Shown here piece after piece: positions 8,831 through 16,073 of a stretch of DNA of 23,517 bases. The position numbers and the translations under genes were made by a program. The stretch's first letter is position 1, and each line of letters starts with the position of its first letter. This DNA comes from Oscillospiraceae bacterium (GTDB lineage Bacteria > Bacillota > Clostridia > Oscillospirales > Ruminococcaceae): contig JAEDMB010000009.1 in NCBI GenBank assembly GCA_016303235.1, positions 1-23,517 on the forward strand. The letters run 5' to 3'. The notes under the pieces are model-generated. The model was not told the origin of the DNA. It made no database searches and saw only the letters and a program-made list of their open reading frames with translations.

Positions 8831-9958
8831 ATGAAAGTTTTACTTGCCGGAGGCGGTACAGGAGGACATATAAATCCGGCACTTGCCATAGCCGATATTA
8901 TAAAGAGTAAATATCCTGATTCGGAGTTTCTTTTTGCAGGAACTCCGAACGGTATGGAGGCAAAACTCGTACCGCAGGCAGGATATAAAATAGAATTTAT
9001 AAAAGTAGCAGGATTTCAGCGTAAATTATCACTGAAAAATATAAAGAGAAATATTCAGGCAGTAAGCTATCTTGCAGTATCGGGAAAACGTGCAAAGGAA
9101 ATTATAAAGGGTTTTAATCCCGATATAGCAATAGGAACAGGCGGATATGTTGCAGGGCCAATAATAAGAATGGCTTCAAAAATGGGAATCCCCTCCGCAA
9201 TACATGAACAGAATGCCTATCCGGGAGTTACCAACAAGCTTTTATCAAAAGAAGTAAATCATGTTATGCTTACTGTTAAAGAGGCTCTTGAATATATGGA
9301 TAAGGGTTCTTTTGAGTATACTGTAACAGGCTTGCCCGTCCGTAGCAGTATTTCATCGATGACAAAGCAGGAGGCAAGAAAAATTCTCGGTTTCAATGAT
9401 GATATGTGCATACTGTCATTCGGCGGAAGTCTCGGTGCAGGCTGTATAAACGATACAATGCAGGAAGTTATAAAATGGCATACAAAAAATAATCTTAGAA
9501 TAAATCATATACATGGTTACGGCGGAATGGGTAAGGATACATTTCCGCAGGCAATGCAGAAATCAGGAATCCCCCTTAAATCAAACCGTCTGAGAATTAC
9601 GGAATATATAAACGATATGGACGTATGCATGGCATGTGCCGATATAGTTGTATGCCGTTCAGGAGCGTCAACGCTTGCGGAACTTGAATCAGCAGGAAAA
9701 GCATCTATACTTATACCATCTCCGATAGTTGCGGGAAATCATCAGTATCACAATGCAATGGTACTCGGAAAAGCCGGAGCGTCAATAGTAATTGAACAGA
9801 AAGACGTTACACCTGAAAAAATAATATCATATCTTGATGATTTCTATAAAAATCCCGAAAAGCTTGAGATTATGTCATATAATTCCTCAAAGCTTGCTGT
9901 AAATGATACACCTCAGAGAATACTTTCCGTTGTGGATAAACTTATAAAGTCAAAGTAA
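8831..9958 (+). CDS. murG: UDP-N-acetylglucosamine--lipid I GlcNAc transferase MurG
   Basis: Membrane-associated GT28 glycosyltransferase that adds GlcNAc to lipid I, producing lipid II. The 375-residue protein has the N-terminal G-loop GGGTGGHINPALAIA (G7-H13), the second block AIGTGGYVAGPI, the AIHEQNAYPGVTNK block, and the C-terminal UDP-GlcNAc site region around CRSGASTLAELESAGK and NHQYHNAMVL. AGGAGG at 8817-8822 overlaps the ftsW stop codon, so the two genes are probably translationally linked. It acts directly between MraY (lipid I) and FtsW (lipid II polymerisation). Confidence 0.97.
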   Translation: MKVLLAGGGTGGHINPALAIADIIKSKYPDSEFLFAGTPNGMEAKLVPQAGYKIEFIKVAGFQRKLSLKNIKRNIQAVSYLAVSGKRAKEIIKGFNPDIAIGTGGYVAGPIIRMASKMGIPSAIHEQNAYPGVTNKLLSKEVNHVMLTVKEALEYMDKGSFEYTVTGLPVRSSISSMTKQEARKILGFNDDMCILSFGGSLGAGCINDTMQEVIKWHTKNNLRINHIHGYGGMGKDTFPQAMQKSGIPLKSNRLRITEYINDMDVCMACADIVVCRSGASTLAELESAGKASILIPSPIVAGNHQYHNAMVLGKAGASIVIEQKDVTPEKIISYLDDFYKNPEKLEIMSYNSSKLAVNDTPQRILSVVDKLIKSK

Positions 9959-9961
9959 CAC

Positions 9962-10013
9962 AAAATCACCCCAAAGCATAGTATAGCATATAAAAATACT
10001 GCGGGGTGATTTT
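9962..10013 (+). promoter_or_regulatory. long hairpin covering the murA ribosome binding site
   Basis: A perfect 11-bp inverted repeat, aaaatcacccc (9962-9972) and ggggtgatttt (10003-10013), fills the murG-murA gap. Its apex can extend further: GC 9976-9977 pairs with 10001-10002, and agtat 9980-9984 pairs with atact 9996-10000, leaving small one-sided bulges and an 11-nt loop. The 3' arm contains the only purine-rich stretch (GGGGTGA) that could serve as the murA Shine-Dalgarno, and it ends one base before ATG 10015. It could repress murA translation or act as a weak terminator after murG (the stem ends in TTTT). Mechanism is inference; the inverted repeat is certain. Confidence 0.7.
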
Positions 10014-10014
10014 A

Positions 10015-11271
10015 ATGCAAAAGCTTGTTATACAGGGCGGAAAAAGACTTCGGGGAGAACTTGACTTGCAGGGAGCTAAAAACAGTGCATTGCCGATACT
10101 TTCGGCATCTCTTTTATGTGACGGCGAAAGCGTTTTCCATAATTGTCCGTGCCTTACTGATATATATTCAGCACTAAGAATACTTAACAGTCTCGGATTC
10201 AAATGCAGTTTTTCGGATAATACGGCAACGGTAAAATATAACGGAATATGCCGTTCTGAAATAGACGGAGAACTTATGCAGGAAATGCGTTCTTCAATAA
10301 TATTCCTCGGAGCAATGCTCGGAAGAATTAAAGAATGTACTGTATCATATCCCGGAGGCTGCGAACTCGGTTCACGTCCGATAGATATGCACCTTGACGG
10401 ATTCAGAAAAATGGGTGTTGACATAAGGGAAGAATATGGTAAAATAATATGTAAAGTACGTGACAAAATTCACGGTGCAAAAATATCGCTTTCGTTTCCG
10501 TCAGTGGGGGCTACTGAAAATATAATACTGTGTGCCGTTCTTGCGGACGGTGAAACTGTTATAAACAATTCCGCAAGAGAACCCGAAATATGTGACCTTG
10601 CCGGATATCTCCGGAAGTGCGGAGCAAAAATAAAAGGTGACGGCGAAAGCAGAATTGTAATAAACGGAGTAAAAAAGCTTAACGGCTGTGAATACAGTAT
10701 AATGCCCGACAGAATAGCAGGTGCTACATATCTTTCGGCAACGGCTTCAACAGGAGGAGAAATAATTCTTAAAAATGCCTGTATAAATGCCATGGAATCA
10801 TTTACTTCAATGCTTGAGAGTGCGGGTTGCAGTATAAATACTTCCGGAAATACAATTTATCTCCGCAGTGGCTCATGCCTTAAAGCTATAAAAAATATAA
10901 AAACAATGCCTTATCCCGGATTTCCGACAGATGCACAGGCTATTTTAATGGCATCGCTACTGAAGGCAAAGGGAACGAGTGTTTTTGAAGAAAATATTTT
11001 TGACTGCCGTTACAGACATACTGACGCTCTTATAAAAATGGGTGCGGATATACAGGTAATAGGAAAAACGGCAGTAGTTCACGGAGTAAAACGCCTTTAC
11101 GGTGCAACAGTTGAAGCTACTGATTTAAGAGGCGGAGCAGGTGTAACAATTGCAGGACTTTCAGCGGAGGGAACGTCAATAATAACCGGTCTTAACCACA
11201 TTGACAGAGGATATGAAAATTTTGAAAAATCACTTGCACTTCTCGGTGCTGATATAAAAAGAACAGAATAG
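10015..11271 (+). CDS. murA: UDP-N-acetylglucosamine 1-carboxyvinyltransferase MurA
   Basis: First committed enzyme of peptidoglycan precursor synthesis: it transfers enolpyruvate from PEP to UDP-GlcNAc in the cytoplasm. The 418-residue EPSP-synthase-fold protein has the N-terminal K22-N23 pair (LQGAKNSALPIL), the catalytic-loop cysteine C116 in PGGCELGSRPIDMHL, and the R in TDLRGGAG near the C-terminus. A Cys at the loop position is the form expected to be sensitive to fosfomycin. ATG 10015 is chosen over an in-frame GTG at 10006, which lies within the GGGGTGA element. Placement after murG, not at a distant locus, is seen in several clostridia. The ribosome binding site is inside a long hairpin. 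Confidence 0.96.
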   Translation: MQKLVIQGGKRLRGELDLQGAKNSALPILSASLLCDGESVFHNCPCLTDIYSALRILNSLGFKCSFSDNTATVKYNGICRSEIDGELMQEMRSSIIFLGAMLGRIKECTVSYPGGCELGSRPIDMHLDGFRKMGVDIREEYGKIICKVRDKIHGAKISLSFPSVGATENIILCAVLADGETVINNSAREPEICDLAGYLRKCGAKIKGDGESRIVINGVKKLNGCEYSIMPDRIAGATYLSATASTGGEIILKNACINAMESFTSMLESAGCSINTSGNTIYLRSGSCLKAIKNIKTMPYPGFPTDAQAILMASLLKAKGTSVFEENIFDCRYRHTDALIKMGADIQVIGKTAVVHGVKRLYGATVEATDLRGGAGVTIAGLSAEGTSIITGLNHIDRGYENFEKSLALLGADIKRTE

Positions 11272-11289
11272 GAAAGGAGATTTTTTTTA

Positions 11290-12309
11290 ATGAAAGACGT
11301 TGAAAAAACCAGTATTGAACGTGAAAACAGTATAAAAAGACTAAGGCGAAGAAAACGCAGTATGGGTATTTACGGACTTCTTGTTATAATTGCTGTACTC
11401 GGTTTAGGAATTACTTTAAGCTGTACATGGCTTTTTAATCTTAATGAAGTCACTTTCCTCGGAGATTCTGACAGATACAGTGCAGATGACATTATAGAAA
11501 AAGCTGAACTGAAAGCCGGAGAAAATCTCATAAAAATGGATAAAGAGGAAAAAAGACAGAAACTTCTTTCACTTACTTATGTTGAAGATGCTAAAGTAAG
11601 CGTAAATCTGCCGTCAACGCTTGAAATAGAAATAATCCCATGTATACCGTCATACAATATAAGCTATGAACTCGGAACAATTCTCATAAGCGAAAAAGGA
11701 AAAATTCTTGAAACTTCTGAAATGGGTGACAACGGACTCCCGACTTTTTATGGATATGAACCCCTTTCTCCGGCAATAGGCAGTACAGTTGATACAAATG
11801 ACGAAAGACAGAAAGAAGTCTTTGAGGAATTTATAAGAGTTCTGAATCAGCGTGAGGATAAAAATAAAATTGCCTCAGTAAATATGGAAAACAGGTCAAA
11901 TGTTATAATAAAGTTCAGGGACGGAAACGTTTTTAAAATGGGAGACTGGAACGATTTTGAATATAAGCTCACTCTTGCGGAAAGAGTTATAGAGGAAACC
12001 GGAAAAGTCGGATATATAACAATGGTCGGAACAAATCAATGTTCTTTCCGTATGACGGACGGAGGCTTTGAAAGCAGTGTTGTTGCAACACAGCCTGCAG
12101 ATGTTCAGACAGGTACATCAACAGAAACTACAACGTCAGTTCCTGAACCTGAAACATATACTGAACCGGAAGAAGAAAGTTCTGAAGAATATTATGAATA
12201 TCCTGATGATGAGGAATACAGTGATTATCAGGATTATGAAGATACTTATGAAGAACCCTATGAAGACGATTTTTATTATGATGATGATTACTATGAACCC
12301 GATGAATAA
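11290..12309 (+). CDS. ftsQ: cell division protein FtsQ/DivIB with acidic tyrosine-rich tail
   Basis: Bitopic division protein of 339 residues that, with FtsL and DivIC/FtsB, regulates the septal FtsW-PBP pair. A basic cytoplasmic segment (RLRRRKRS) precedes one membrane helix (about 26-48), a POTRA domain (about 50-118; FNLNEVTFLGDSDRYSADDII and YVEDAKVSVNLPSTLEIEI) and a beta domain to about 260. The last 50 residues (290-339) are extreme: 26 Asp/Glu, 13 Tyr and no Lys or Arg, facing the cell exterior. This tail is not part of the usual family. ATG 11290 follows GGAAAGGAGA. The gene belongs to the dcw cluster and is 18 nt after murA. In Gram-positive usage it would be called divIB. Confidence 0.9.
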   Translation: MKDVEKTSIERENSIKRLRRRKRSMGIYGLLVIIAVLGLGITLSCTWLFNLNEVTFLGDSDRYSADDIIEKAELKAGENLIKMDKEEKRQKLLSLTYVEDAKVSVNLPSTLEIEIIPCIPSYNISYELGTILISEKGKILETSEMGDNGLPTFYGYEPLSPAIGSTVDTNDERQKEVFEEFIRVLNQREDKNKIASVNMENRSNVIIKFRDGNVFKMGDWNDFEYKLTLAERVIEETGKVGYITMVGTNQCSFRMTDGGFESSVVATQPADVQTGTSTETTTSVPEPETYTEPEEESSEEYYEYPDDEEYSDYQDYEDTYEEPYEDDFYYDDDYYEPDE

Positions 12310-12401
12310 CAATAAAGTCAACAATATTGTTAAAAATGCAGTAACAACGCTGTGAAATATTGTGAAAAAGACTCAAAAATAAAAAAATCTATTTCAGACT
12401 C

Positions 12402-12430
12402 TTGCAAAATATATTTGTTTATGATAAAAT
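12402..12430 (+). promoter_or_regulatory. sigma-A-type promoter of ftsZ
   Basis: TTGCAA (12402-12407), a 17-bp spacer, and TAAAAT (12425-12430) with an extended -10 TG at 12422-12423. The predicted start is near 12437, giving a leader of roughly 60 nt before ftsZ. It lies in the 190-nt ftsQ-ftsZ gap. I see no strong terminator after ftsQ, so read-through from the dcw operon is also likely. Confidence 0.7.
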
Positions 12431-12499
12431 AATAGTGTATTTAATATGAGTGAGTTTTTTTAAAAAATTTCAGGATATAAAACATAGGAGGAGTAACTA

Positions 12500-13666
12500 A
12501 TGGCTGATTTTATCTATGAAGAAGCCCTTGAGCCAGATGTCAATATAAAAGTTATAGGCGTTGGCGGAGGCGGAGGAAATGCCGTAAACTGTATGGTGGA
12601 TTCCGGAGTAAACAATATCGAATATATTGCTATAAATACCGATGCAAAGGCTCTTAACAAGTCAAAGGCAACTACAAGAATACCGATAGGTGCAAAGCTT
12701 ACTAAGGGCAGAGGTGCAGGCAACAAGCCCGAAATAGGTCAGAAATCTGCTGAAGAAAGCAGAGACGAAATCGAAACCCATCTCAAAGGTGCAGATATGG
12801 TATTCATTACTGCCGGAATGGGTGGCGGTACCGGTACAGGTGCTGCTCCGGTAGTAGCAAAAATCGCTCAGGAAATGGGTATACTTACTGTTGCAGTCGT
12901 TACAAAGCCTTTCCTCTTTGAAAGAGAACAGAAAATGCGTCAGGCTGAAGCAGGTATCGCTGAACTTAAAAAATATGTCGATTCCCTTATAGTAATTCCT
13001 AATGAAAGACTTCTTGTAGGTCTCGACAAGCCCCTTACAATGATTCAGTCCTTTGCACTTTCAGATGATGTGCTTAAAACAGGTGTAAAGAGCATATCTG
13101 ACCTTATAGTTGAAGAAGGCTACATAAATCTGGACTTTGCAGACGTTTCAACAATTATGAAGGGTGCAGGCTATGCACATATGGCTATCGGTCACGGTTC
13201 GGGCAAGGAAAAGGCAAAGGAAGCTGCCGAGGCAGTTATTTCAAGCCCTCTTCTCGAAACTTCTATCTCCGGTGCAAAAAGACTTCTTATCAATATCGCT
13301 ATGTCAAACGATGTTCTTTCATCAGATGTCGATGCTGCTACAAAGAAAATTACAGATACTGCTGCTGATGGTGTTGAATTTATCTTCGGTACTGCATTCA
13401 AGGACGATATGCAGGACGAAATGACTATAACTGTTATCGCTGCCGGTTTCGGTGATGATGACTATAACAAGGATATTGACAGCTCCGAAAAAGAGGAAGC
13501 TCCTGATGAAAAAAGTTCAGGTATGAAAGAGGAAGTTATATCTGTTGACAATCCTCTGCTTTCTTCTCTCGGTCTCGGAAACGACAAGGGCAAAAATAAT
13601 AATACTGCTCCTGCTGATTCCTCTGACGATGACCTTGATATTATTCTCAAGATGCTTGGCAGTTAA
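12500..13666 (+). CDS. ftsZ: cell division GTPase FtsZ
   Basis: Tubulin homologue that forms the cytoplasmic Z ring. The 388-residue protein has the N-terminal [11 protein letters not shown] nucleotide-binding loop, the tubulin signature GGGTGTGAA (G108 onward), and the [11 protein letters not shown]7-loop region that completes GTP hydrolysis in the neighbouring subunit. The GTPase and C-terminal domains end near 320, followed by an acidic linker. The end, [11 protein letters not shown], does not resemble the usual D-IP-FL(R/K) C-terminal peptide that binds FtsA, SepF and ZapA-type partners. ATG 12500 follows AGGAGGAG (12486-12493). It has its own promoter and terminator, and no ftsA gene precedes it. 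Confidence 0.98.
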   Translation: MADFIYEEALEPDVNIKVIGVGGGGGNAVNCMVDSGVNNIEYIAINTDAKALNKSKATTRIPIGAKLTKGRGAGNKPEIGQKSAEESRDEIETHLKGADMVFITAGMGGGTGTGAAPVVAKIAQEMGILTVAVVTKPFLFEREQKMRQAEAGIAELKKYVDSLIVIPNERLLVGLDKPLTMIQSFALSDDVLKTGVKSISDLIVEEGYINLDFADVSTIMKGAGYAHMAIGHGSGKEKAKEAAEAVISSPLLETSISGAKRLLINIAMSNDVLSSDVDAATKKITDTAADGVEFIFGTAFKDDMQDEMTITVIAAGFGDDDYNKDIDSSEKEEAPDEKSSGMKEEVISVDNPLLSSLGLGNDKGKNNNTAPADSSDDDLDIILKMLGS

Positions 13667-13680
13667 TTAAAAAATTTCAG

Positions 13681-13706
13681 CCGGACTTTTTACAGTCCGG
13701 TTTTTT
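13681..13706 (+). terminator. intrinsic terminator of ftsZ
   Basis: A 7-bp stem, ccggact (13681-13687) and agtccgg (13694-13700), with a 6-nt loop and six T residues right after it. It sits 14 nt past the ftsZ stop and closes the dcw cluster. Confidence 0.92.
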
Positions 13707-13755
13707 GTTGTTAAAATGCACAAAAAACTAATAAAAAATTCTGCATGTACATCTG

Positions 13756-13784
13756 TTGAATTTAAATATCAAAAATGTTATAAT
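13756..13784 (+). promoter_or_regulatory. sigma-A-type promoter of the DivIVA-like gene
   Basis: TTGAAT (13756-13761), 17-bp spacer, TATAAT (13779-13784), with extended -10 TG at 13776-13777. Start predicted near 13791, about 46 nt before the start codon at 13837. It follows the ftsZ terminator directly, so the gene is transcribed on its own. Confidence 0.8.
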
Positions 13785-13836
13785 TAAAGTATATTGAATA
13801 AAATACTGCTTTGGCAGAGAACGGAGATATTTTGAA

Positions 13837-15441
13837 ATGAGCGAAAATGTAATTTTAAGAACTACTAAATTTGGTCAGACAGGTTTCGTTATCGAAGATG
13901 TTAATCAGTATCTTGATGAACTTAACGATAAAATCGTAAATCTTGAAAAACAGCTCGCAGATGCAAATGAAGAAAATGACAAACTTAAAAAAGCTCTTGA
14001 AGGAAGAGGAATGTCAGTTCCTTCCGAAAATCAGGCTGAACTTGCTGAAGCTAAGGCTGAAATCGAAAAGCTTAAATCACAGCTTGAATCAGCTCATAAA
14101 GGTTCTTCGGGCGGTCTCAACGGTGCAAGAAGTGCTGATACAATCAAGCTTGAAACTGAACTTACAAATATAAAGGCTGAAAATGAAAGACTTAAAAAAC
14201 AGGTCGAATTTGCAAGACAGAAACTTTCCGGAAACGGAGGAGATGCTCTTAGTCTCGCTGACCCTCAGACAGAGGCTGAACTCGCAGAGGCTAAGGCTGA
14301 AATAGAAAAGCTCAGGACTCAGATGGGTATAGCTAAACAGCGTATGGAGGAAATCAAGGCAAAATTCGCATCAGTAAATCCGGCTGAAGTCAATGCCCTT
14401 AAGGCTGAAATTACTGCTAAAAATCAGGGTATCAAGTCACTTGAAAGACAGCTGAACGAACTCAAAACCGCTGTCGGTGAAAAAGAGGCTGAAATCGCTA
14501 AGATAAAATCCGATAAAGAGGCTGAAATTACAAAAATTATTGAGGAAAAAGATTCCGAAATCGAAAAGGCTAAGGCAAGTGCTACCCCCGGTGCAATGTT
14601 CGACAGCATTATTAAAGTTGCAAATGAACAGGCAGAGGCTATTAAGGCAGAGGCTGTTAAGAGCATTGAGGAAAATAAGGCTGAATCCGAAAAGCTCCTC
14701 AATGATGCTAAGGCTGAATCCGAAAAGATTATTAATGATGCAAAGGCAGAAGCAGACAAAACTATCAGCATTGCAAATACTACTGCCGATTCTTACATAA
14801 GAGAGGCAAACGAAAAGGCTGATATGACAACAAAACAGGCTAATGAACAGGCTGAACGCATTATATCCAATGCAAACAAGGAATCAGACAGAATTAATTC
14901 TATGACTGAAACTGTCAGAAGTATGCTCCGCAATGAGATTGAAGACGTAGGCTCCAAGCTTGAATTTATGTCAGGTGCTGTTGAAAAGATAATCTCACAG
15001 ACAAGCGACAGATTAAAAGAGGCTAATATCGCTGTTGAAGAGGCTAAAAAATCACTTAATGCCGAATCAGATGACGATAAAAATAAAAATAAAAAGTCCG
15101 AATCACCTAAGAATAATTCAAATAAAAAGGATTTTTCTGCAAAAGAAAAAAAATCCCCCGATTCCAAGCCCGAACCCGAAAAAGCTCCCGAACCAAAACA
15201 GGAAAAAAATGTGAAAAAACCTGTTAATTTCGCTTTCGATATGGCTGAACTCGTCAAGGCTGCTGAAATGGAGGCTGTAAACAATCCCGAACCGGCTGAG
15301 GAAATTCCTGTTCCTGCTCCTGCAAAGCGTGAACCTACTCCAATGGAAAAACAGGCTAAAAAAATAAATAATTTTAATTTTGATATGGCTGAACTTGTCA
15401 AGGCTGCCGAAGAAGACGCTGCGAAAAATCCTGAAGTATGA
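13837..15441 (+). CDS. DivIVA-like coiled-coil protein
   Basis: A 534-residue cytoplasmic protein with a DivIVA-like N-terminus (KFGQTGFVIEDVNQYLDEL, about 11-29), which in that family binds membranes or directs polar and septal assembly. Long coiled coils follow, with two copies of ELAEAKAEIEKL (from residues 68 and 148). Residues 280-356 are seven consecutive 11-residue repeats that mostly begin with Ala-Asn or Ala-Lys. A Lys/Pro/Ser-rich disordered segment (about 405-460) precedes a C-terminal duplication of FxFDMAELVKAAE at 465-477 and 513-525. ATG 13837 has only a modest Shine-Dalgarno (ACGGAGA). It is about three times the length of classical DivIVA. Its position beside ftsZ suggests a division or morphology scaffold; that is inference. 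No membrane segment is seen. Confidence 0.75.
   Translation: MSENVILRTTKFGQTGFVIEDVNQYLDELNDKIVNLEKQLADANEENDKLKKALEGRGMSVPSENQAELAEAKAEIEKLKSQLESAHKGSSGGLNGARSADTIKLETELTNIKAENERLKKQVEFARQKLSGNGGDALSLADPQTEAELAEAKAEIEKLRTQMGIAKQRMEEIKAKFASVNPAEVNALKAEITAKNQGIKSLERQLNELKTAVGEKEAEIAKIKSDKEAEITKIIEEKDSEIEKAKASATPGAMFDSIIKVANEQAEAIKAEAVKSIEENKAESEKLLNDAKAESEKIINDAKAEADKTISIANTTADSYIREANEKADMTTKQANEQAERIISNANKESDRINSMTETVRSMLRNEIEDVGSKLEFMSGAVEKIISQTSDRLKEANIAVEEAKKSLNAESDDDKNKNKKSESPKNNSNKKDFSAKEKKSPDSKPEPEKAPEPKQEKNVKKPVNFAFDMAELVKAAEMEAVNNPEPAEEIPVPAPAKREPTPMEKQAKKINNFNFDMAELVKAAEEDAAKNPEV
14674..14904 (+). repeat. seven tandem 11-residue (33-nt) coding repeats
   Basis: Residues 280-356 of the DivIVA-like protein split without gaps into seven 11-residue units: NKAESEKLLND, AKAESEKIIND, AKAEADKTISI, ANTTADSYIRE, ANEKADMTTKQ, ANEQAERIISN, ANKESDRINSM. 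The first two are also nearly identical as DNA. An 11-residue period is the hendecad pattern of straight or right-handed coiled coils. Confidence 0.85.
15226..15411 (+). repeat. duplicated C-terminal motif FxFDMAELVKAAE
   Basis: Two copies of NFxFDMAELVKAAE (15226-15267 and 15370-15411, 48 residues apart), each followed by an acidic or Ala/Asn stretch and NPE. They sit in an otherwise Pro/Lys/Glu-rich, probably disordered tail, which is how short partner-binding motifs usually appear. Confidence 0.85.
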
Positions 15442-15455
15442 TTTGATTTTACTGT

Positions 15456-15479
15456 AAAAAAGCAAGTTTGTTCTTTTTT
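15456..15479 (+). terminator. weak AT-rich hairpin after the DivIVA-like gene
   Basis: aaaaaag (15456-15462) pairs with ctttttt (15473-15479), and caa with ttg inside. It lies 15 nt past the stop and ends in a T run. The stem has little GC, so it is a poor terminator on its own. Confidence 0.35.
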
Positions 15480-15520
15480 GATGTGCAAATTGCCCAGTTT
15501 TGAAGGTCTATTTATGGAGA

Positions 15521-15554
15521 ATATGACGTTTTTCTGTCATATATATATTTTTTA
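15521..15554 (+). terminator. candidate second terminator after the DivIVA-like gene
   Basis: atatgac (15521-15527) pairs with gtcatat (15536-15542) around an 8-nt loop, followed by a stretch of A/T ending in a run of T. Together with the hairpin at 15456 it may end the DivIVA-like transcript just before the next promoter. The remainder of 15442-15565 shows no gene. Confidence 0.45.
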
Positions 15555-15565
15555 TCAAAAAATCA

Positions 15566-15594
15566 TTGACAAATCTGGCTTTTAACGATATAAT
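15566..15594 (+). promoter_or_regulatory. perfect consensus sigma-A promoter of the zinc-ribbon gene
   Basis: TTGACA (15566-15571), exactly 17 bp, TATAAT (15589-15594). Both hexamers match consensus at every position, so high expression is expected. Start predicted near 15601, leaving a leader of about 80 nt. Confidence 0.9.
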
Positions 15595-15603
15595 TAATAT
15601 CAA

Positions 15604-15620
15604 ACAGCAAATTCTGCTGT
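15604..15620 (+). promoter_or_regulatory. 5' leader hairpin of the zinc-ribbon mRNA
   Basis: acagca (15604-15609) and tgctgt (15615-15620) form a 6-bp stem with a 5-nt loop, only a few bases from the predicted transcription start. A hairpin at the extreme 5' end could protect the mRNA from decay. It is small and could be chance. Confidence 0.4.
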
Positions 15621-15679
15621 ATGAACTGACTTTTTTTATTAAAGTTTTGTTCCAAATATTTTAAGCGAGGTATATTATC

Positions 15680-15955
15680 ATGTACGAAGACAAGACATTA
15701 GTCTGCAAGGAATGCGGAAAAGAATTCGTTTTCACTGCCGGCGAACAGGAATTCTATGCTGAAAAAGGTTTTGAAAACGAACCGCAGAGATGCAAGGCTT
15801 GCCGTGATGCAAGAAAAAATGCTAACAAGAACGGCAGAGTTATGTATACAGGCGTTTGTGCTTCATGCGGTCAGGAAGCTAAAGTTCCTTTTGAACCTAA
15901 GGAAGGCAAGCCGATTTATTGCAGTGAATGCTTTGCAAAAAAAGACCAGAACTGA
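15680..15955 (+). CDS. small double zinc-ribbon protein (zf-trcl plus CxxC-x17-CxxC domains)
   Basis: A 91-residue protein with two four-cysteine sites. The first is C9-x2-C12 and C38-x2-C41 (CKEC...CKAC, 25 residues between), resembling the 'probable zinc-binding' zf-trcl family. The second is C60-x2-C63 and C81-x2-C84 with exactly 17 residues between, matching the known CxxC-x17-CxxC domain. A basic stretch (RDARKNANKNGR) joins them, compatible with RNA or DNA binding. Small cytoplasmic proteins of this type are widespread in Firmicutes, with unknown function; nucleic acid or ribosome contact is inference. ATG 15680 follows AAGCGAGG. It is monocistronic, with a perfect consensus promoter and its own terminator. 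Confidence 0.88.
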   Translation: MYEDKTLVCKECGKEFVFTAGEQEFYAEKGFENEPQRCKACRDARKNANKNGRVMYTGVCASCGQEAKVPFEPKEGKPIYCSECFAKKDQN

Positions 15956-15973
15956 TTTTTTAAAAAATTCATT

Positions 15974-16006
15974 GCACAGCCTTTCCGCTGTGCTTTGACT
16001 TTTTTT
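15974..16006 (+). terminator. intrinsic terminator of the zinc-ribbon gene
   Basis: A 7-bp stem, gcacagc (15974-15980) and gctgtgc (15987-15993), with a 6-nt loop, followed by a T-rich tail interrupted by GAC. That tail doubles as the -35 element of the next promoter. Confidence 0.85.
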
Positions 16007-16023
16007 GCAGACTTATGTATAAT
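15995..16023 (+). promoter_or_regulatory. sigma-A-type promoter of the DUF1858 gene
   Basis: TTGACT (15995-16000), 17 bp, TATAAT (16018-16023). Start predicted near 16030, about 44 nt before ATG 16074. The -35 element lies in the T-rich tail of the preceding terminator, a compact overlap. Confidence 0.8.
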
Positions 16024-16073
16024 TTTTTCGCAAGTTCACAGAATATAAAAAAAAGAAAGGAAAGTTTTTAATT

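Noticed and set aside
12136..12324. Hydrophobic minus-strand frame rich in Ile and Phe, resembling a membrane protein
   Set aside because: It is the reverse reading of the Asp/Glu/Tyr codons in the FtsQ tail; composition is explained by that.
12320..12331. Palindrome aacaatattgtt after ftsQ, considered as terminator or operator
   Set aside because: It is short, AT-only apart from one pair at each side, has no loop or T tract, and is expected by chance in such DNA.
14793..15488. 231-residue open frame on the minus strand
   Set aside because: It is antisense to the Lys/Glu/Ala-rich DivIVA-like gene, which yields Ser/Phe/Leu-rich artefacts; it has no domain or plausible ribosome binding site.
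15481..15585. Short frame starting at ATG 15481 in the gap before the zinc-ribbon gene
   Set aside because: There is no Shine-Dalgarno, it runs through a hairpin and into the -35 region of a perfect promoter, and the peptide has no recognisable features.
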